From: an uncultured Oscillospiraceae bacterium
GTDB lineage: Bacteria > Bacillota > Clostridia > Oscillospirales > Oscillospiraceae
Direction: 5' to 3'
NCBI GenBank assembly: GCA_944387075.1
Contig: CALXDO010000011.1
Location: 1 to 47,568, forward strand
DNA: 47,568 bases
Shown piece by piece: positions 15,840 to 23,760 of the stretch (its first letter is position 1; each line of letters starts with the position of its first letter). Below the pieces are notes generated by a model, which was not told the DNA's origin, searched no databases, and saw only the letters and a list, made by a program, of their open reading frames with translations. The position numbers and the translations under genes are program-made.

Positions 15840-16606
15840 CCACCTCAGCCCTGGTGCTGCGGGAAGTGGAATACAAGGAATCGGATAAGTTGCTCACGGT
15901 TTTGACCCCGGAGCAGGGAAAACTCACCCTGTCCGCCCGGGGAGTGCGTAAGAAAAAGGATGCCACCGCCGCCGCCTGCCAGCTGCTGACCTGGGGAGAG
16001 TTTACCCTCTCCCAGCACCGGGGGCGGTGGCTGGTGCGGGAGGGGACGACCCTGCGGGCGTTTCGCGGGGTGCGGGAGGACCTGGACAAACTGGCCCTGG
16101 GCAGCTACTTTGCCCAGGTTACCGAGACGTTGTGCGAGGAGGAGCAGCCCGAGCCGGAGTTTCTCTCCCTCACCCTCAACGCCCTCCACGCCCTGGACGA
16201 GATGCCGGTGTCCCTGAAGCTGGTAAAGACGGTTTTTGAGTGGAAGGCTATGGCTCTGGCAGGCTATGAGCCCCTGCTGGACGGCTGCGGGGTGTGCGGC
16301 TGTGAGGAGCCGGACACCCCCTGCATCCATCTGGGAGAAGGGGTGCTCCACTGCAAGGGGTGCCGGGAGAAGCTGGGGGCGGGGGTGTCCATGCCCCTGA
16401 CCGGGGCGGGGCTGGCGGCCCTGCGGCACATTGTGTGGGGCAACCCCAAGCGGCTGTTTTCCTTTACGGTGGACGAGGCCTCCCTGGGGCGGCTGGCTGA
16501 CGCCTCCGAGGCCTATCTCATGACCCAGTTGGAACGAGGATTTCATACCCTGGACTTTTACAAGTCCTTAACCATGGAGACGAAAACATATGACAGAACT
16601 ACTTGA
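15830..16606 (+). CDS. recO: DNA repair protein RecO
   Basis: RecO helps load RecA on single-stranded DNA coated with SSB, together with RecR, and anneals complementary strands. The 258-residue product has an N-terminal OB-fold (TTSALVLREVEYKESDKLLT to LSARGVRKKK, the usual opening). The C-terminal helical domain holds the zinc-site cysteines (GCGVCGCEEPD and LHCKGCREKLG). ATG 15830 is supported by GGAGGG about ten bases before it and lies inside the end of the acetyltransferase gene. Its own end overlaps the start of mutS2. The era-recO order is standard in Firmicutes, with the acetyltransferase as an extra gene. Confidence 0.95.
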   Translation: MHLTTSALVLREVEYKESDKLLTVLTPEQGKLTLSARGVRKKKDATAAACQLLTWGEFTLSQHRGRWLVREGTTLRAFRGVREDLDKLALGSYFAQVTETLCEEEQPEPEFLSLTLNALHALDEMPVSLKLVKTVFEWKAMALAGYEPLLDGCGVCGCEEPDTPCIHLGEGVLHCKGCREKLGAGVSMPLTGAGLAALRHIVWGNPKRLFSFTVDEASLGRLADASEAYLMTQLERGFHTLDFYKSLTMETKTYDRTT

Positions 16607-18974
16607 AAAATCCATACAGACCCTGGAACTGCCTCGGGTGCTGGCCATGCTGGCCGACGAGGCGGTGACCGAGGAGGGAAAGGAGACCTGCCGCAAGGTG
16701 CGGCCCCAGACGGTGGCGTCTGACGTGGCCCGACTGCAAAAGCAGACCTCAGCGGCCTTTCAGATGCTGGTCAAGCACGGCACCCCCTCCTTTTCCGGGG
16801 TGCGCCCGGTGGCCGCTGCCTTGCAGCGGGCAGACCGGGGGGGCAGCCTGAACACCCGGGAGCTTTTGGACATCGCCCAGGTGCTGCGCTGCGCCCGCAG
16901 TGTGCGGGAGTACGGGGTGGGGGAGAGTACCGAAAAGACGGTGCTGGACGGCTACTTCCAAAGCCTGTCCCCCAACCGCTTTTTGGAGGAGAAGATCAGC
17001 GGCTCCATCCTCAGCGAGGATGAGATTGCCGACTCCGCCTCTCCCGAACTGGCAGACATCCGCCGCCACATTCGGGCGGCGGCGGGAAAGGTGCGGGACG
17101 TGCTCAACCGGCTCATCTCCTCCAACCAGTCCAAGTATTTGCAGGAGTCCATCATCACCATGCGCGGGGGCCGGTATGTGGTGCCGGTGAAGAGCGAACA
17201 CAAAAACGAGATTCCCGGTCTGGTGCACGACGTGTCCGGCTCCGGCGGCACCTTCTTCATTGAGCCCATGGGCGTGGTCAACGCCAACAACGAGCTGCGG
17301 GAACTGCAAATGAAGGAACAAAAGGAAATTGAGCGAATTTTGGCGGAGCTGTCCGCGGATTGCGCCGGGTTCCGGGAGGGCATTGAGGACAACTACCGCA
17401 CCCTCATCGCCCTGGACGTGATCTTTGCCCGGGCCAAGCTGTCCACCCATATGGGAGGCATGGAGCCGGTGCTGGGGGATTATATCGAGCTGCACAAGGC
17501 CCGTCACCCCCTGCTGGATGCCAAAACCGCCGTACGCAACGACCTGTATCTGGGCAAAGACTTTGACACCCTGGTCATCACCGGCCCCAACACCGGCGGT
17601 AAGACGGTGACGCTGAAAACCCTGGGCCTTTTGACCCTCATGGCCCAGTGCGGCCTCCACATTCCCGCCTCGAATGGCTCCACCATCCGGGTGTGTTCGG
17701 CGGTGTTGGCGGACATCGGGGATGAGCAGTCCATTGACCAGTCTCTGTCCACCTTCTCCTCCCACATGGTGAACATCGTGGCCATGCTGGAGCAGCTGGA
17801 CGATACCACTCTGGTGCTCTTTGACGAGTTGGGGGCGGGCACCGACCCGGTGGAGGGCGCTGCCCTGGCCGCCGCCATCATTGAGTCCGCCCGTCAGCTG
17901 GGTGCCCGGGTAGCGGCCACCACCCACTACGCCGAGTTGAAGGTGTACGCCATGACCACGCCGGGGGTGGAAAACGCCTCCTGCGAGTTCAATGTGGACA
18001 CCTTGGCCCCCACCTACCGGGTGCTCATCGGCATCCCCGGCAAGTCCAACGCCTTTGCCATTTCCCGCCGCCTGGGGCTGCCCGACTACATCATCCAGCG
18101 GGCCGCTGACCGCATTGATGCGGAGAACGTCCGCTTTGAGGATGTTATAAGCCAGCTGGAACAGCAGCGGCAGGCCATGGAGCGGGAGAAGGAGAAGGCC
18201 CAGGAGCTGCGGCAGGAGATGGAGCGCACCAAGGCAGAGGCGGACCACTACCGCCAGCGGATTGAAGAGGAGCGGCGAAAAGCCACCGAAAAGGCCCAGG
18301 CCGAGGCCCGCGCCATCATCCAGGAGGCCCGGGACACCGCCGACCAGGTGTTCAAGGAACTCAACGCCATGCGCCGCCGCCAGGAGAAGGCCCGTGAGTG
18401 GGTGGACGACAACCAGCAACGGTCTGATCTGCGCCGCACCCTCAACGAGGCGGAAAACGCCCTGGGCGGCAAGCCCCAGGAGGTACCGGCTCCCGCCCCC
18501 ACCCGTCCGGCGGTGAAGGGGGATCTGGTGGAGGTGCTGAAAACCGGCACCCAGGCCCAGGTGGTGGATGTGAACAAGGACGGCACCTTGCAGCTGCAAG
18601 CGGGGATTTTGAAACTCAAGGCCAAACAGGACGAGGTGCGGGTGCTGGAAGAGGCAACCGCCCGCCACAAGCAGAGCCAGAAGGACAAGGCCCGCAATTC
18701 TGCGGTTACCCGCCCTTTCCGGGCCGCTGCCGCCAAGGCGGAGCTGGACCTGCGGGGGATGATGGTGGACGAGGCCCTGGCAGCGGTGGATATGTTTTTG
18801 GACAACGCCCTCATGGGCAAACTGGAGACGGTGACCATCATCCACGGCAAGGGCACCGGCGCGCTGCGCAAGGCGGTGCGGGAGCACGTCAAGCACAGCC
18901 GCTATGTGAAATCCGCTCGGCCCGGGGCCTACGGAGAGGGCGAGGACGGGGTGACCGTCGTCACCTTGAAATGA
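16590..18974 (+). CDS. mutS2: MutS2 (Smr-domain MutS homologue)
   Basis: MutS2 is a 794-residue homologue of MutS that lacks the mismatch-binding domain. In Firmicutes it suppresses recombination between diverged DNA and/or rescues collided ribosomes. Seen in order: the core/lever domains, then the ABC-type ATPase with Walker A GPNTGGKTVTLK (Lys338), the signature-like segment DEQSIDQSLSTFSSHM and Walker B LVLFDELGAGTDP. A long charged coiled coil follows (about 515-640, rich in Glu, Gln and Arg), then a KOW-like segment and the C-terminal Smr nuclease domain (about 718-794, LDLRGMMVDEAL and HGKGTGALR). The start overlaps recO by 17 bases. No terminator is obvious downstream before the ptsH promoter. 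Confidence 0.96.
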   Translation: MTELLEKSIQTLELPRVLAMLADEAVTEEGKETCRKVRPQTVASDVARLQKQTSAAFQMLVKHGTPSFSGVRPVAAALQRADRGGSLNTRELLDIAQVLRCARSVREYGVGESTEKTVLDGYFQSLSPNRFLEEKISGSILSEDEIADSASPELADIRRHIRAAAGKVRDVLNRLISSNQSKYLQESIITMRGGRYVVPVKSEHKNEIPGLVHDVSGSGGTFFIEPMGVVNANNELRELQMKEQKEIERILAELSADCAGFREGIEDNYRTLIALDVIFARAKLSTHMGGMEPVLGDYIELHKARHPLLDAKTAVRNDLYLGKDFDTLVITGPNTGGKTVTLKTLGLLTLMAQCGLHIPASNGSTIRVCSAVLADIGDEQSIDQSLSTFSSHMVNIVAMLEQLDDTTLVLFDELGAGTDPVEGAALAAAIIESARQLGARVAATTHYAELKVYAMTTPGVENASCEFNVDTLAPTYRVLIGIPGKSNAFAISRRLGLPDYIIQRAADRIDAENVRFEDVISQLEQQRQAMEREKEKAQELRQEMERTKAEADHYRQRIEEERRKATEKAQAEARAIIQEARDTADQVFKELNAMRRRQEKAREWVDDNQQRSDLRRTLNEAENALGGKPQEVPAPAPTRPAVKGDLVEVLKTGTQAQVVDVNKDGTLQLQAGILKLKAKQDEVRVLEEATARHKQSQKDKARNSAVTRPFRAAAAKAELDLRGMMVDEALAAVDMFLDNALMGKLETVTIIHGKGTGALRKAVREHVKHSRYVKSARPGAYGEGEDGVTVVTLK

Positions 18975-19047
18975 CTTCCAGCACAGAATAGAGCGGGGGA
19001 AATGTGCTTTTCACCAAATGAAACGCTGCGATTTGTACAAATTGCTG

Positions 19048-19076
19048 TTGACGATACCTTCCAAATTTGATATGCT
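19048..19076 (+). promoter_or_regulatory. Sigma-A promoter for ptsH
   Basis: The -35 TTGACG (19048-19053) is separated by exactly 17 bases from the -10 TATGCT (19071-19076), in an A/T-rich stretch (AAATTG...AAATTTGA) that stands out from the GC-rich surroundings. The ptsH start is 73 bases after the -10, leaving a leader of about 65 bases. Confidence 0.75.
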
Positions 19077-19148
19077 AGGAATGCAAATATTTTCGGGGAA
19101 AGCGCGGGATAGTACTCCCCCAATCCAAGAATATGGAGGGACTCTCTT

Positions 19149-19412
19149 ATGGTAACGAAAGAGACTGTTGTGAACAATCAGGTTGGTCTGCACGCTCGTC
19201 CGGCCACCTTCTTTATCCAGAAAGCCAACGAATTCAAAAGCTCTGTGTGGGTGGAGAAAGAGGAGCGCCGGGTCAACGCCAAGAGCTTGCTGGGCGTGCT
19301 CTCTCTGGGCATTGTCAAGGGCACTCCCATTACCCTCATTGCCGACGGCCCCGATGAGGAGGAGGCAGTCAACGCTCTGGTGGAGCTGATTAACTCCGAT
19401 TTCTCTGAGTAA
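19149..19412 (+). CDS. ptsH: Phosphocarrier protein HPr
   Basis: HPr carries a phosphate from enzyme I to the sugar-specific enzyme II proteins of the PTS. The 87-residue product has the phospho-His site His15 (VGLHARPAT) and the regulatory Ser46 (NAKSLLGVLSLG) that HPr kinase phosphorylates in Gram-positive bacteria. Having His15 argues against the Crh paralogue. It is a single-gene unit with its own promoter and terminator, and no ptsI lies nearby; enzyme I must be encoded elsewhere, or this HPr serves mainly as a regulator. The ribosome site is GGAGGGAC just before the ATG. Confidence 0.95.
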   Translation: MVTKETVVNNQVGLHARPATFFIQKANEFKSSVWVEKEERRVNAKSLLGVLSLGIVKGTPITLIADGPDEEEAVNALVELINSDFSE

Positions 19413-19425
19413 GCCAGACAGGTAG

Positions 19426-19453
19426 AAGCGCCGCTCACAGCGGCGCTTTTTTT
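19426..19453 (+). terminator. Intrinsic terminator after ptsH
   Basis: A 9-bp perfect stem (AAGCGCCGC 19426-19434, GCGGCGCTT 19440-19448) with loop TCACA ends in a run of seven T. It lies 13 bases after the ptsH stop and ends just before element copy B. Confidence 0.95.
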
Positions 19454-19458
19454 AATCC

Positions 19459-19655
19459 CGTTTGGAAAGACACGTCTTTCCAAACGAAGAAAATTACACC
19501 CTGCTGCGCGCATATTTGGTCCGCCAAAGGCAGACCAAATCCACACTTGCAGGGCGAGAAGTATTTTTCCCGACGCACATGTCGCCGGGAAAAATGGATT
19601 TCAATTTTTTGTGCCTGCGGGCACAAACTCTGCGAGGCTAAGTCGAAGACGAGAG
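19459..19655 (+). ncRNA. Dispersed structured RNA element, copy B (before uvrC)
   Basis: Second copy of the element. It opens with a perfect 13-bp hairpin (CGTTTGGAAAGAC 19459-19471 with 19474-19486). P2 is CCCTGC (19499-19504) with GCAGGG (19549-19554), enclosing an ATTTGGTC/GACCAAAT hairpin. Then come GAGAAG (19556-19561), P3 (ATTTTTCCCG 19563-19572 with CGGGAAAAAT 19586-19595) with an ACGCACATGTCGC loop, the joiner GATTTCAATT, P4 (TTTGTGCC 19608-19615 with GGCACAAA 19620-19627) and CTCTGCGAGGCTAA from 19628. Lying directly after the ptsH terminator, it would need its own promoter or belong to the uvrC transcript. It ends about 35 bases before the uvrC start. Confidence 0.8.
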
Positions 19656-19689
19656 TACCATCTGTTTTGAATGCAATGGGAGGGTGTGT

Positions 19690-21510
19690 ATGACCTTTGA
19701 AGAGCTGCGGGACAAGGCCCACGGACTGCCCCTGAAGCCGGGGGTGTATATCATGCAAAACGCCGCCAGCGAAGTGATCTATGTGGGCAAGGCCAAGGCA
19801 CTGAAAAACCGGGTCAGTCAATACTTTCAGGACCAGAGCCGCCACAACGAAAAGACCCGGGCCATGGTGGCCCAGATCCATCACTTCGACGTCATCGTGG
19901 TGGAGACGGAATTTGAGGCCCTGGTGCTGGAGTGCGCCCTCATCAAACGCCATCAGCCCCGATATAACATTCTGCTCAAAGACAGCAAGGGCTATCCCTA
20001 CATTCGCCTGAGTGTGCAGGAGGAGTACCCCCAGTTCTCCCTGACCAGCAAGGTGGCCCGGGACGGGGCCCGATACTTTGGCCCCTATGGCACCCGGGGA
20101 GCCAGCCAGGGCATCATTGACGCCCTATGTTCCGCTCTGCGCCTGCCCACCTGTCGGCGGAAATTCCCCCGGGACATTGGGAAAGAACGCCCCTGCCTCC
20201 ATTTTCATATGGGCACCTGCGACGGCTATTGCCGCCCGGAGATGGACCAGAGCCAGTACCGCCAGAGCATCGACCAGGCGGTGCGGCTGCTGGAGGGCAA
20301 GCTGGACGAGGTGGTGGGCCAGTGGACCAAGAACATGGAGCAGGCCGCCGAGGACCTGCGCTTTGAGCGGGCCGCCCAGTACCGGGACCGCATCCGGGCG
20401 GTACAGCTGCTGGCCAAGCGGCAAAAGGCGGTGGTGGGCTCCCTGGCCGACACCGATGTGGTGGGCTACCACCGGGGGGAGGCCAAAAGCTGCTTTGTGG
20501 TGCTCCACTATGTGGATGGGGAACTGGCCGCCAAGGACTGGCAGCTGCTCCCTCTGCCCATGGAGGAGGACGAGGGGGAGAGCGTGGCTACCCTCACTGC
20601 CCAGTATTACCAGGGCCGTCAGGCCCTGCCCCGGCAGATTCTCCTCCCTGTGGACTTTGACGGACAGGTGGAACTGGCCCGCATGCTCACCCAGGCGGTG
20701 GGGCGGAAGGTGGAATTGCTCACCCCCCAGCGGGGGGCCAAAACCGAACTGGTGGCCTTGGCCAACCAAAACGCCGCCGAGGAAGTGCAGCGAGCCACCA
20801 CCGCCCAGGAGCGGTCCTCCAAGCTGATGGAGGCTCTGGGACGGCTGTTGGGGCTGGACAGCCCGCCCCACCGCATGGAGGCGTTTGATATTTCCAACAG
20901 CGGCAATGCGGACATTGTGGCATCCATGACGGTGCATGTGGATGGTAGGCCGTTGAAGCGGGATTACCGCCACTTCACCCTCAAGGGGATGGAGCACGCC
21001 GATGACTACGCCTCCATGGAGCAGGTCATCACCCGGCGGTTCCAGCGGTATCTGGACGGGGATGAGAAGTTTGGAGCACTGCCCGACGTGCTGCTCATAG
21101 ACGGCGGTGTGGGCCAGGTGCGGGCCGCAGCCTCTGCGCTGGACAAGCTGGGGCTGACCATTCCCATCTTTGGCATGGTCAAAGACGACCGCCACCGCAC
21201 CCGGGCTCTGGTGGATGGGGCGGGGCAGGAGATTGGTTTGCAGCAAAACCAGGCCCTCTTTGCCCTCATTGGCCGCATCCAGGAGGAGACCCACCGCTTT
21301 GCCATTGAATTCTTACGCTCCCGCCAGGACAAGCGGATGAAGGGATCGGTGCTGGACGAAATTCCCGGCGTGGGCCCCACCCGCAAGGCGGCGCTGCTGC
21401 GCCACTTCAAAAGCATCAAGGCCATTCGCGCTGCCACGGTGGAGCAGCTGGGGGAAGTGGTGCCCAGCAACACGGCCCAGGCGGTGTACGACTATTTTAA
21501 GAAGGAGTGA
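19690..21510 (+). CDS. uvrC: Excinuclease ABC subunit C (UvrC)
   Basis: UvrC makes both cuts around bulky DNA lesions in nucleotide excision repair. The 606-residue product has the N-terminal GIY-YIG nuclease (KPGVYIMQNAASEVIYVGKA), a Cys-rich insert (PCLHFHMGTCDGYC) and a UVR motif (AAEDLRFERAAQYRDRI) that binds UvrB. The RNase-H-like second nuclease follows (MEAFDISNSGNADIVASM, with the later LLIDGGVGQV), and two helix-hairpin-helix motifs close it (IPGVGPTRKAALLRHF). I start at ATG 19690, five bases after GGGAGGG; a GTG two codons earlier sits on top of that site. The gene leads a unit with rsmD, coaD and a coiled-coil gene. Confidence 0.95.
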   Translation: MTFEELRDKAHGLPLKPGVYIMQNAASEVIYVGKAKALKNRVSQYFQDQSRHNEKTRAMVAQIHHFDVIVVETEFEALVLECALIKRHQPRYNILLKDSKGYPYIRLSVQEEYPQFSLTSKVARDGARYFGPYGTRGASQGIIDALCSALRLPTCRRKFPRDIGKERPCLHFHMGTCDGYCRPEMDQSQYRQSIDQAVRLLEGKLDEVVGQWTKNMEQAAEDLRFERAAQYRDRIRAVQLLAKRQKAVVGSLADTDVVGYHRGEAKSCFVVLHYVDGELAAKDWQLLPLPMEEDEGESVATLTAQYYQGRQALPRQILLPVDFDGQVELARMLTQAVGRKVELLTPQRGAKTELVALANQNAAEEVQRATTAQERSSKLMEALGRLLGLDSPPHRMEAFDISNSGNADIVASMTVHVDGRPLKRDYRHFTLKGMEHADDYASMEQVITRRFQRYLDGDEKFGALPDVLLIDGGVGQVRAAASALDKLGLTIPIFGMVKDDRHRTRALVDGAGQEIGLQQNQALFALIGRIQEETHRFAIEFLRSRQDKRMKGSVLDEIPGVGPTRKAALLRHFKSIKAIRAATVEQLGEVVPSNTAQAVYDYFKKE

Positions 21511-21517
21511 ACCTCCC

Positions 21518-22063
21518 ATGCGAGTGATTACAGGAAGTGCCCGGGGTAAGCACCTCAAGGAGCTGCCCGGTATGGATACCCGCCCCACCACTGACCGGGT
21601 GAAGGAGGGGCTGTTCAACATCATCCAATTTGACATTCCCGGGAGAAGGGTGCTGGATCTGTTTGCTGGCACCGGTCAGCTGGGCATCGAGTGCCTGTCC
21701 CGGGGGGCGGCCTGGTGTGACTTTGTGGACCGTTCCCCCGCCGCCATGGCCGTTGTGCGGGACAATGTGAAGGGGTGCAATCTGTCGGATCGGGCCGGTT
21801 TTCATCAAAAAGAGTTTGATGCTTTTCTGGCCTCGGCGAAAGGTCCCTACGATCTGGTATTTCTCGACCCCCCCTATGCCTCAGATTATATCAAACGGGC
21901 CCTGGAACGGATGACGGCAATTGACATTGTTACGAGAAATGGTATAATAGTGTGCGAAACGCCGGCGGAAGCCCAATTGCCGGAGTTAGATGCCCCTTAT
22001 GAGAAGGGGCGTGACTACCGGTATGGGAAGATCAAGCTGACCCTGTACCGCAGGAGTGTGTGA
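21518..22063 (+). CDS. rsmD: 16S rRNA (guanine966-N2)-methyltransferase RsmD
   Basis: RsmD methylates G966 of 16S rRNA in the assembled 30S subunit, using SAM. The 181-residue product has the SAM-binding start VLDLFAGTGQLGIE and the N6/N2-methyltransferase motif LVFLDPPYA. The opening MRVITGSARGKHLKE and RPTTDRVKEGLFNII are hallmark RsmD blocks. Its ribosome site AAGGAG overlaps the end of uvrC. The coaD start comes four bases after its stop. The rsmD-coaD pair is one of the most conserved neighbour pairs in Firmicutes, which supports the call. Confidence 0.94.
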   Translation: MRVITGSARGKHLKELPGMDTRPTTDRVKEGLFNIIQFDIPGRRVLDLFAGTGQLGIECLSRGAAWCDFVDRSPAAMAVVRDNVKGCNLSDRAGFHQKEFDAFLASAKGPYDLVFLDPPYASDYIKRALERMTAIDIVTRNGIIVCETPAEAQLPELDAPYEKGRDYRYGKIKLTLYRRSV

Positions 22064-22066
22064 CCC

Positions 22067-22558
22067 ATGAAACGAGCCATCTACCCCGGCAGCTTTGACC
22101 CGGTAACGCTGGGGCATTTGAATATCATCAAGCGGGCAGCCGCTATTTTTGACGAACTCATTGTGTGTGTGATGGTCAACTCCAGCAAAAACGGCCTGTT
22201 CACCCCGGAAGAACGGGTGGGTTTGATTGGTCAGGTGACCCGGGAACTGCCCAACGTGAAGGTGGACTGTTCCCGCCAGCTGTTGGCGGACTATGCGCGG
22301 GAGCACCAGGCCAAGGTGCTGGTGAAGGGCCTGCGGGCAGTGTCGGACTATGAGTCGGAGATCCAAATGGCTATGATTAACGCCAAGCTATACCACGAAT
22401 TGGACACGGTGTTTTTGTACACCAGTCCCAAATATGCCTACCTGAGTTCCACGGTGGTGAAGGAAATGGCACGGTACGGGGCAGATCTATCGGATTTTGT
22501 CCCGAGACAGATCATAAATCAGGTTCAAAGCAGGGTGAATGGCACCCTGGAACGGTAA
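22067..22558 (+). CDS. coaD: Phosphopantetheine adenylyltransferase
   Basis: CoaD adds AMP from ATP to 4'-phosphopantetheine, giving dephospho-CoA, the penultimate step of coenzyme A synthesis. The 163-residue product opens with AIYPGSFDPVTLGHLNIIKR, which holds the nucleotidyltransferase T/HxGH motif. VKGLRAVSDYESEIQMAMIN is the phosphopantetheine-binding region, and YLSSTVVKEMA the second ATP motif. Length and all motifs are complete. It overlaps nothing and is followed 13 bases later by the coiled-coil gene. Confidence 0.96.
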   Translation: MKRAIYPGSFDPVTLGHLNIIKRAAAIFDELIVCVMVNSSKNGLFTPEERVGLIGQVTRELPNVKVDCSRQLLADYAREHQAKVLVKGLRAVSDYESEIQMAMINAKLYHELDTVFLYTSPKYAYLSSTVVKEMARYGADLSDFVPRQIINQVQSRVNGTLER

Positions 22559-22571
22559 GGAGGAATCGCCC

Positions 22572-23090
22572 ATGGCAACCACAGTGGAAGAATTGCTGAA
22601 TATGCTGTTCGATATGATTGATGAGGCCAGAAATGCGCCTTTGAGCTCAGAAAAATGCGTTCTCGAGCGGGACAAGGCGTTGGATTTGGTGGAGGACATC
22701 AAGGCCCAGCTGCCGGTGGAATTGGCCGAGGCCCGCAAGGTGCTCAACAACCGCAACGAGTTGGTGGCCAGTGCCAAGCGGGAGGCTGAGGATCTGCGCA
22801 AGCGTGCGGAAAATGAGGCTCGCCGCCTGGTGGGCGAGACGGAGGTCATTGCGGTGGCCCGCCAAAAGGCAGCGGAAATGATGGCTCAGGCGGAACAGAA
22901 GTCCAAGGAAGTGCGAAGTGCAACCAATCAGTACTGTGACGATGTGATGCGCCGTGCCGAGGAGGCGCTGAGCGAGGCCCACACAGAAATGTGCCGGGTA
23001 CAGGCCAAATTCCGAGAGGCGTTGGGGACAGCCAGCGGCGCAGCTTCCACCAACCGGATGTATGATGCCGAGGCGGACAAATCGGTATAA
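22572..23090 (+). CDS. Coiled-coil protein of unknown function
   Basis: I do not recognise a precise family. The 172-residue product is soluble and mostly helical. A short ordered start (VEELLNMLFDMIDEARNAPL) is followed by a long heptad-like, charged coiled coil (about 40-150) rich in Ala, Glu, Arg and Lys (SAKREAEDLRKRAENEARRL), similar in style to ATP synthase subunit b/E stalks or DivIVA-type proteins. The end is polar and disordered. ATG 22572 has TAAGGAGGAA ten bases upstream. A gene of this kind behind coaD is common in related Clostridia. A role in cell shape or as a scaffold is only a guess. Confidence 0.75.
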   Translation: MATTVEELLNMLFDMIDEARNAPLSSEKCVLERDKALDLVEDIKAQLPVELAEARKVLNNRNELVASAKREAEDLRKRAENEARRLVGETEVIAVARQKAAEMMAQAEQKSKEVRSATNQYCDDVMRRAEEALSEAHTEMCRVQAKFREALGTASGAASTNRMYDAEADKSV

Positions 23091-23142
23091 AAAGAATGGA
23101 GGACCACAGAATGGGATGTATTCTGTGGTCCTCCATTCTTTT
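23091..23142 (+). terminator. Long intrinsic terminator closing the uvrC-coaD unit
   Basis: A 22-bp perfect stem (left arm 23091-23112, right arm 23120-23142, core GGAGGACCACAGAAT) has a 7-nt loop and ends in TTTT. It begins immediately after the stop codon of the coiled-coil gene and separates it from the division cluster. Confidence 0.92.
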
Positions 23143-23267
23143 CCAACAAAGAGTAAAGCTGGTAAAAAACATGGAAAAGTAAAGACTTTTACCGTAAAAA
23201 CATGAAATAGTGGCTTAATATGCAAAAAAATTTATGAAAACCTCATATTTTTCCAGGAAAATAGTCC

Positions 23268-23296
23268 TTGCAATTTCATACGGGGGGATGTATACT
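23268..23296 (+). promoter_or_regulatory. Promoter of the mraZ-led division cluster
   Basis: A -35 TTGCAA (23268-23273) and a -10 TATACT (23291-23296) lie 17 bases apart. Transcription would start near 23303, directly before the repeated boxes bound by MraZ and about 38 bases before the mraZ start codon. Confidence 0.8.
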
Positions 23297-23306
23297 AGGG
23301 ATACAT

Positions 23307-23341
23307 TGGAGTGAAATGGAGTGAAATGGAGGGGTCTGGGA
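23307..23341 (+). promoter_or_regulatory. Putative MraZ operator: four TGG boxes at 10-base spacing
   Basis: TGGAG at 23307, 23317 and 23327, then TGGGA at 23337, recur at exactly one helical turn. E. coli MraZ binds TGGGN repeats separated by five bases upstream of its own gene, so this row is very likely the autoregulatory site. Here it lies downstream of the -10 and runs through the ribosome site to the start codon, so bound MraZ could block elongation or initiation. Confidence 0.75.
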
Positions 23342-23757
23342 TGACTGGCACCTACGAGCATAGTCTTGACAGCGCCGGTCGACTCATTGTGCCATCCAAA
23401 CTTCGGGAGGAGTTGGGCTCCCAGTTTTACCTGGCTGTGGGGGTTAAGGAAAATCTCACCTTGTACCCCATGGCGGCGTGGAACAAGCTCCAAGAGCGCG
23501 TGGCCAGCCTGACCACGGCGCAGGCAGCCTCCATGGATGTGTTTTTTGCCGCTGCCCAGCTGTGTGAGCCGGACAAGCAGTGGCGGTTTCAGGTGCCCTC
23601 TTATTTGAAGGACTACGCCAAAATTGATCGGGATGTGGTGATTACCGGCAACAACGACCGGGCCCAGATTTGGAGCGCAGAGAACTGGAAGGCCAAGACG
23701 GCCCAGCAGCTCAATCCCGAACACATGGCGGCATTGCTGGAAGGACTGGGGATTTGA
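23341..23757 (+). CDS. mraZ: Transcriptional regulator MraZ
   Basis: MraZ is the AbrB-like DNA-binding protein that heads the division and cell-wall cluster and represses it in E. coli. The 138-residue product has the two expected SpoVT-AbrB-like repeats: EHSLDSAGRLIVPSKLREEL at the N-terminus and a second one around YLKDYAKIDRDVVITGNNDR, with IWSAENW late. ATG 23341 is six bases after GGAGGGG, which is itself part of the box array. In-frame GTG/ATG codons further up are inside the operator. The stop is followed after three bases by rsmH. Confidence 0.94.
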   Translation: MTGTYEHSLDSAGRLIVPSKLREELGSQFYLAVGVKENLTLYPMAAWNKLQERVASLTTAQAASMDVFFAAAQLCEPDKQWRFQVPSYLKDYAKIDRDVVITGNNDRAQIWSAENWKAKTAQQLNPEHMAALLEGLGI

Positions 23758-23760
23758 TCC

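Noticed and set aside
19459-19655. A riboswitch or T-box reading for the element before uvrC.
   Set aside because: The same element precedes era and hflX, which share no metabolite with uvrC. There is no T-box GGUGGNACCGCG-type sequence and no terminator/antiterminator pair at its end.
23307-23341. Short direct repeats as a CRISPR array or microsatellite.
   Set aside because: The unit is only 10 bases with no spacers, and the position and TGG core fit the MraZ operator.
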